From: Adineta ricciae
Taxonomy: Eukaryota; Rotifera; Eurotatoria; Adinetida; Adinetidae
Length of the DNA stretch: 64,000 nt
Assembly (NCBI GenBank): GCA_905250025.1
Contig: CAJNOJ010000013.1
Coordinates: forward strand, 186,001 to 250,000
Direction: 5' to 3'
Shown here: piece after piece, positions 62,525 to 64,000 of the stretch
How the letters are laid out: each line of letters starts with the position of its first letter
Numbering within the stretch: position 1 is the stretch's first letter
The notes under the pieces: model-generated
Told to the model about the DNA's origin: nothing
The model's input: the letters and a program-made list of their open reading frames with translations, nothing else
Databases searched by the model: none
Translations under genes and position numbers: made by a program

Positions 62525-64000
62525 ATGATGTATGTAGGTCTTTTATATAGTCTTGCTCTTTTCTTATGCATAACTTGTTGTGATGGCTCAGCCAATGTTC
62601 GTGTATCGGAATCATTGATAGTTGATGAATCAGGTCGTGCCCGAATTTATCATGGAGTTAATTTTGTTATGAAACAATTTCCATGGTATCCACAAGAATT
62701 GTTGAATTCAACTTATGTTGAAAGTTTATCAAAATGTGGCTTAAACTTCGTTCGACTTGGGTAAGATTCGATTCGATCACTTATTTCCATACCTATTCGT
62801 TTTCAGAATGATGTGGTCCGGTGTTGAACCTGAGCCACAGAATTACAATGCTACATATTTGGATGTAATGAAGAATATCATCGAATTATTAGAATTAAAT
62901 CATATATTTGTTCTTTTGGACATGCATCAAGATATCTTATCAAGTCAAACAGGCGGTTACGACGGTGTACCATTGTGGTTGTACAATCGATTTCCATCAT
63001 CGAGTCATTCGTGTGAGAAAACCTATTCGTATAATTAGCAATATATTTCTTTTGTCATGTATAGATCCCTGGCCTTTTAAAATGGATCCGACTGGTAATA
63101 ATTGGTTCATGTCGTATGTAGAATGAATATGATTGATAAAGATTATCGTTCAATTTTTCTTTCGAATAACAGTTATATGACAGAAGCATGTTCACATGGA
63201 TTCCAGTGTTTGTATGAAAATATTGGTGGTGCGGCTGATTCTATGAGCAAATTTTGGCGGTTGATAGCATCGACATATAAAGAATATTCCAATGTATTGG
63301 GGTAAGTCATTTATTTTTTGCCCGCATAGATATATTTTTGTTTTCATTTAGTTATGAAATCATCAATGAACCATGGGCCGGCAATTATTTTAAAAATCCA
63401 AAGTTGCTCCTACCAGGTGTAGCTGGTGCCATTAATCTACAACCATTCTATGACACAATGGCGAAGGCTATTCGATCAGTTGACAATGAGACATTAATTT
63501 TCTTTGAGCCTGTTACGTGGGGAGGTATGACATGGCATTTTGTCAATTCTTTTCGACGAGAAATACTAGTCCAAACTATGTTTAGTTCGACTGAATGGTA
63601 AATACTTCGGTACTGGATTTTCTCACGTACCTGGCGGAGACGATTATCGCGATCGAAGTGTTCTTTCTTATCATTACTACTGCATTATTCTTTCACTTAT
63701 TCCTATACCTGGCAATAGCACCGTACCTATATCTGATCGAGTTGTCTGTGATAAAATCGAAGGGCCTGCACTTTTCCGTTCAATACAAAAAGACGTTGTT
63801 CAGTTAGGTGGTGGATCATTTTTAACGGAATTTGGCGGATGCGAAGGTTCACCAGCATGTGATGAACAACTCGACTGGGGGTTAAGTGCTGCTGATCTAT
63901 TTCTTCAATCATGGGCATTCTGGGGAAATAGTTACGATGATCCTATCACAATAAAACGTTTATCGCGTGTCTATGCACGTGCGATTGCTGGCAAACCTTT
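62525..64000 (+). CDS. Endoglycoceramidase (GH5), partial, runs off the right edge
   Basis: ATG 62525 starts a signal peptide (MMYVGLLYSLALFLCITCC). At least six exons read through: IYHGVNFVMKQFPWYPQEL, FVRLG|MMWSGVEPEPQNYN, IFVLLDMHQDILSSQTGGYD, PLWLYNRFPSSSHS|YPWPFK, MSY|MTEACSHGFQCLYENIG, then YEIINEPWAGNYFKNP, whose NEP holds the acid/base Glu. FEPVTWGV|RLNGKYFGTGFS leads to HVPGGDDYRDRSVLSYHYY and LTEFGGC, the nucleophile Glu. All match endoglycoceramidase, a glycosidase that releases the intact sugar chain from glycosphingolipids, acting in lysosomes or outside cells. Window ends at about residue 380, before the C-terminal beta domain. Introns show it is a settled eukaryotic gene. Confidence 0.92.

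Overview
This is nuclear DNA from an animal, most likely a bdelloid rotifer. The call rests on genes split by many very short GT-AG introns (mostly 45-70 bases), AT-rich DNA, tightly packed genes on both strands, orphan rhodopsin-type receptors, and animal-only genes (Cav2 calcium channel, SNX25, GLCE, NEK4, WDR33, DNAJC3). Runs of N show it is a scaffold. The lineage is an inference; the gene content itself only proves an animal.

Layout. 0.1-6.4 kb, minus strand: an SNX25-like sorting nexin, a small unknown protein and an intronless 7TM receptor. 6.9-15.2 kb: a small basic unknown protein, heparan-sulfate C5-epimerase GLCE, a CAP-domain protein, a NEK4 kinase, an unknown basic protein and an ER UDP-glycosyltransferase. 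15.4-19.3 kb: two near-identical tandem beta-tubulin genes on the minus strand. One has lost its middle to a 65-N gap and the other carries a single-N join with a duplicated segment, so the locus is misassembled. 20.6-34.0 kb: one large minus-strand gene for a Cav2 voltage-gated calcium channel with all four repeats and an intact EEEE filter. A probable first exon lies 3 kb upstream of the main coding block. 34-43 kb: mostly gene-poor, with a tandem pair of two-exon 7TM receptors.

43-64 kb is dense again: a coiled-coil protein, V-ATPase subunit c'' (ATP6V0B), ER co-chaperone DNAJC3, a vesicular-type zinc transporter (SLC30), another 7TM receptor, a mitochondrial DUF1279 (FAM210) protein, THOC7, an aspartate dehydrogenase-like enzyme, WDR33, a crotonase-family protein, a NUDT9-like protein with a ruined Nudix box, and an endoglycoceramidase that runs off the right edge.

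The genes are largely unrelated housekeeping and neuronal genes, as expected for a eukaryotic chromosome; there are no operons. Notable organisation: convergent pairs whose stop codons lie 23-28 bases apart, a divergent pair with starts 89 bases apart, and intronless genes (receptors, ASPDH-like, crotonase) among intron-rich ones. I saw no clear transposon, CRISPR, tRNA or rRNA. I found no convincing undescribed multi-gene system; the best leads are the pseudo-Nudix protein, the Cys-substituted crotonase, the receptors with a shared DRAC motif, and the tubulin duplication.
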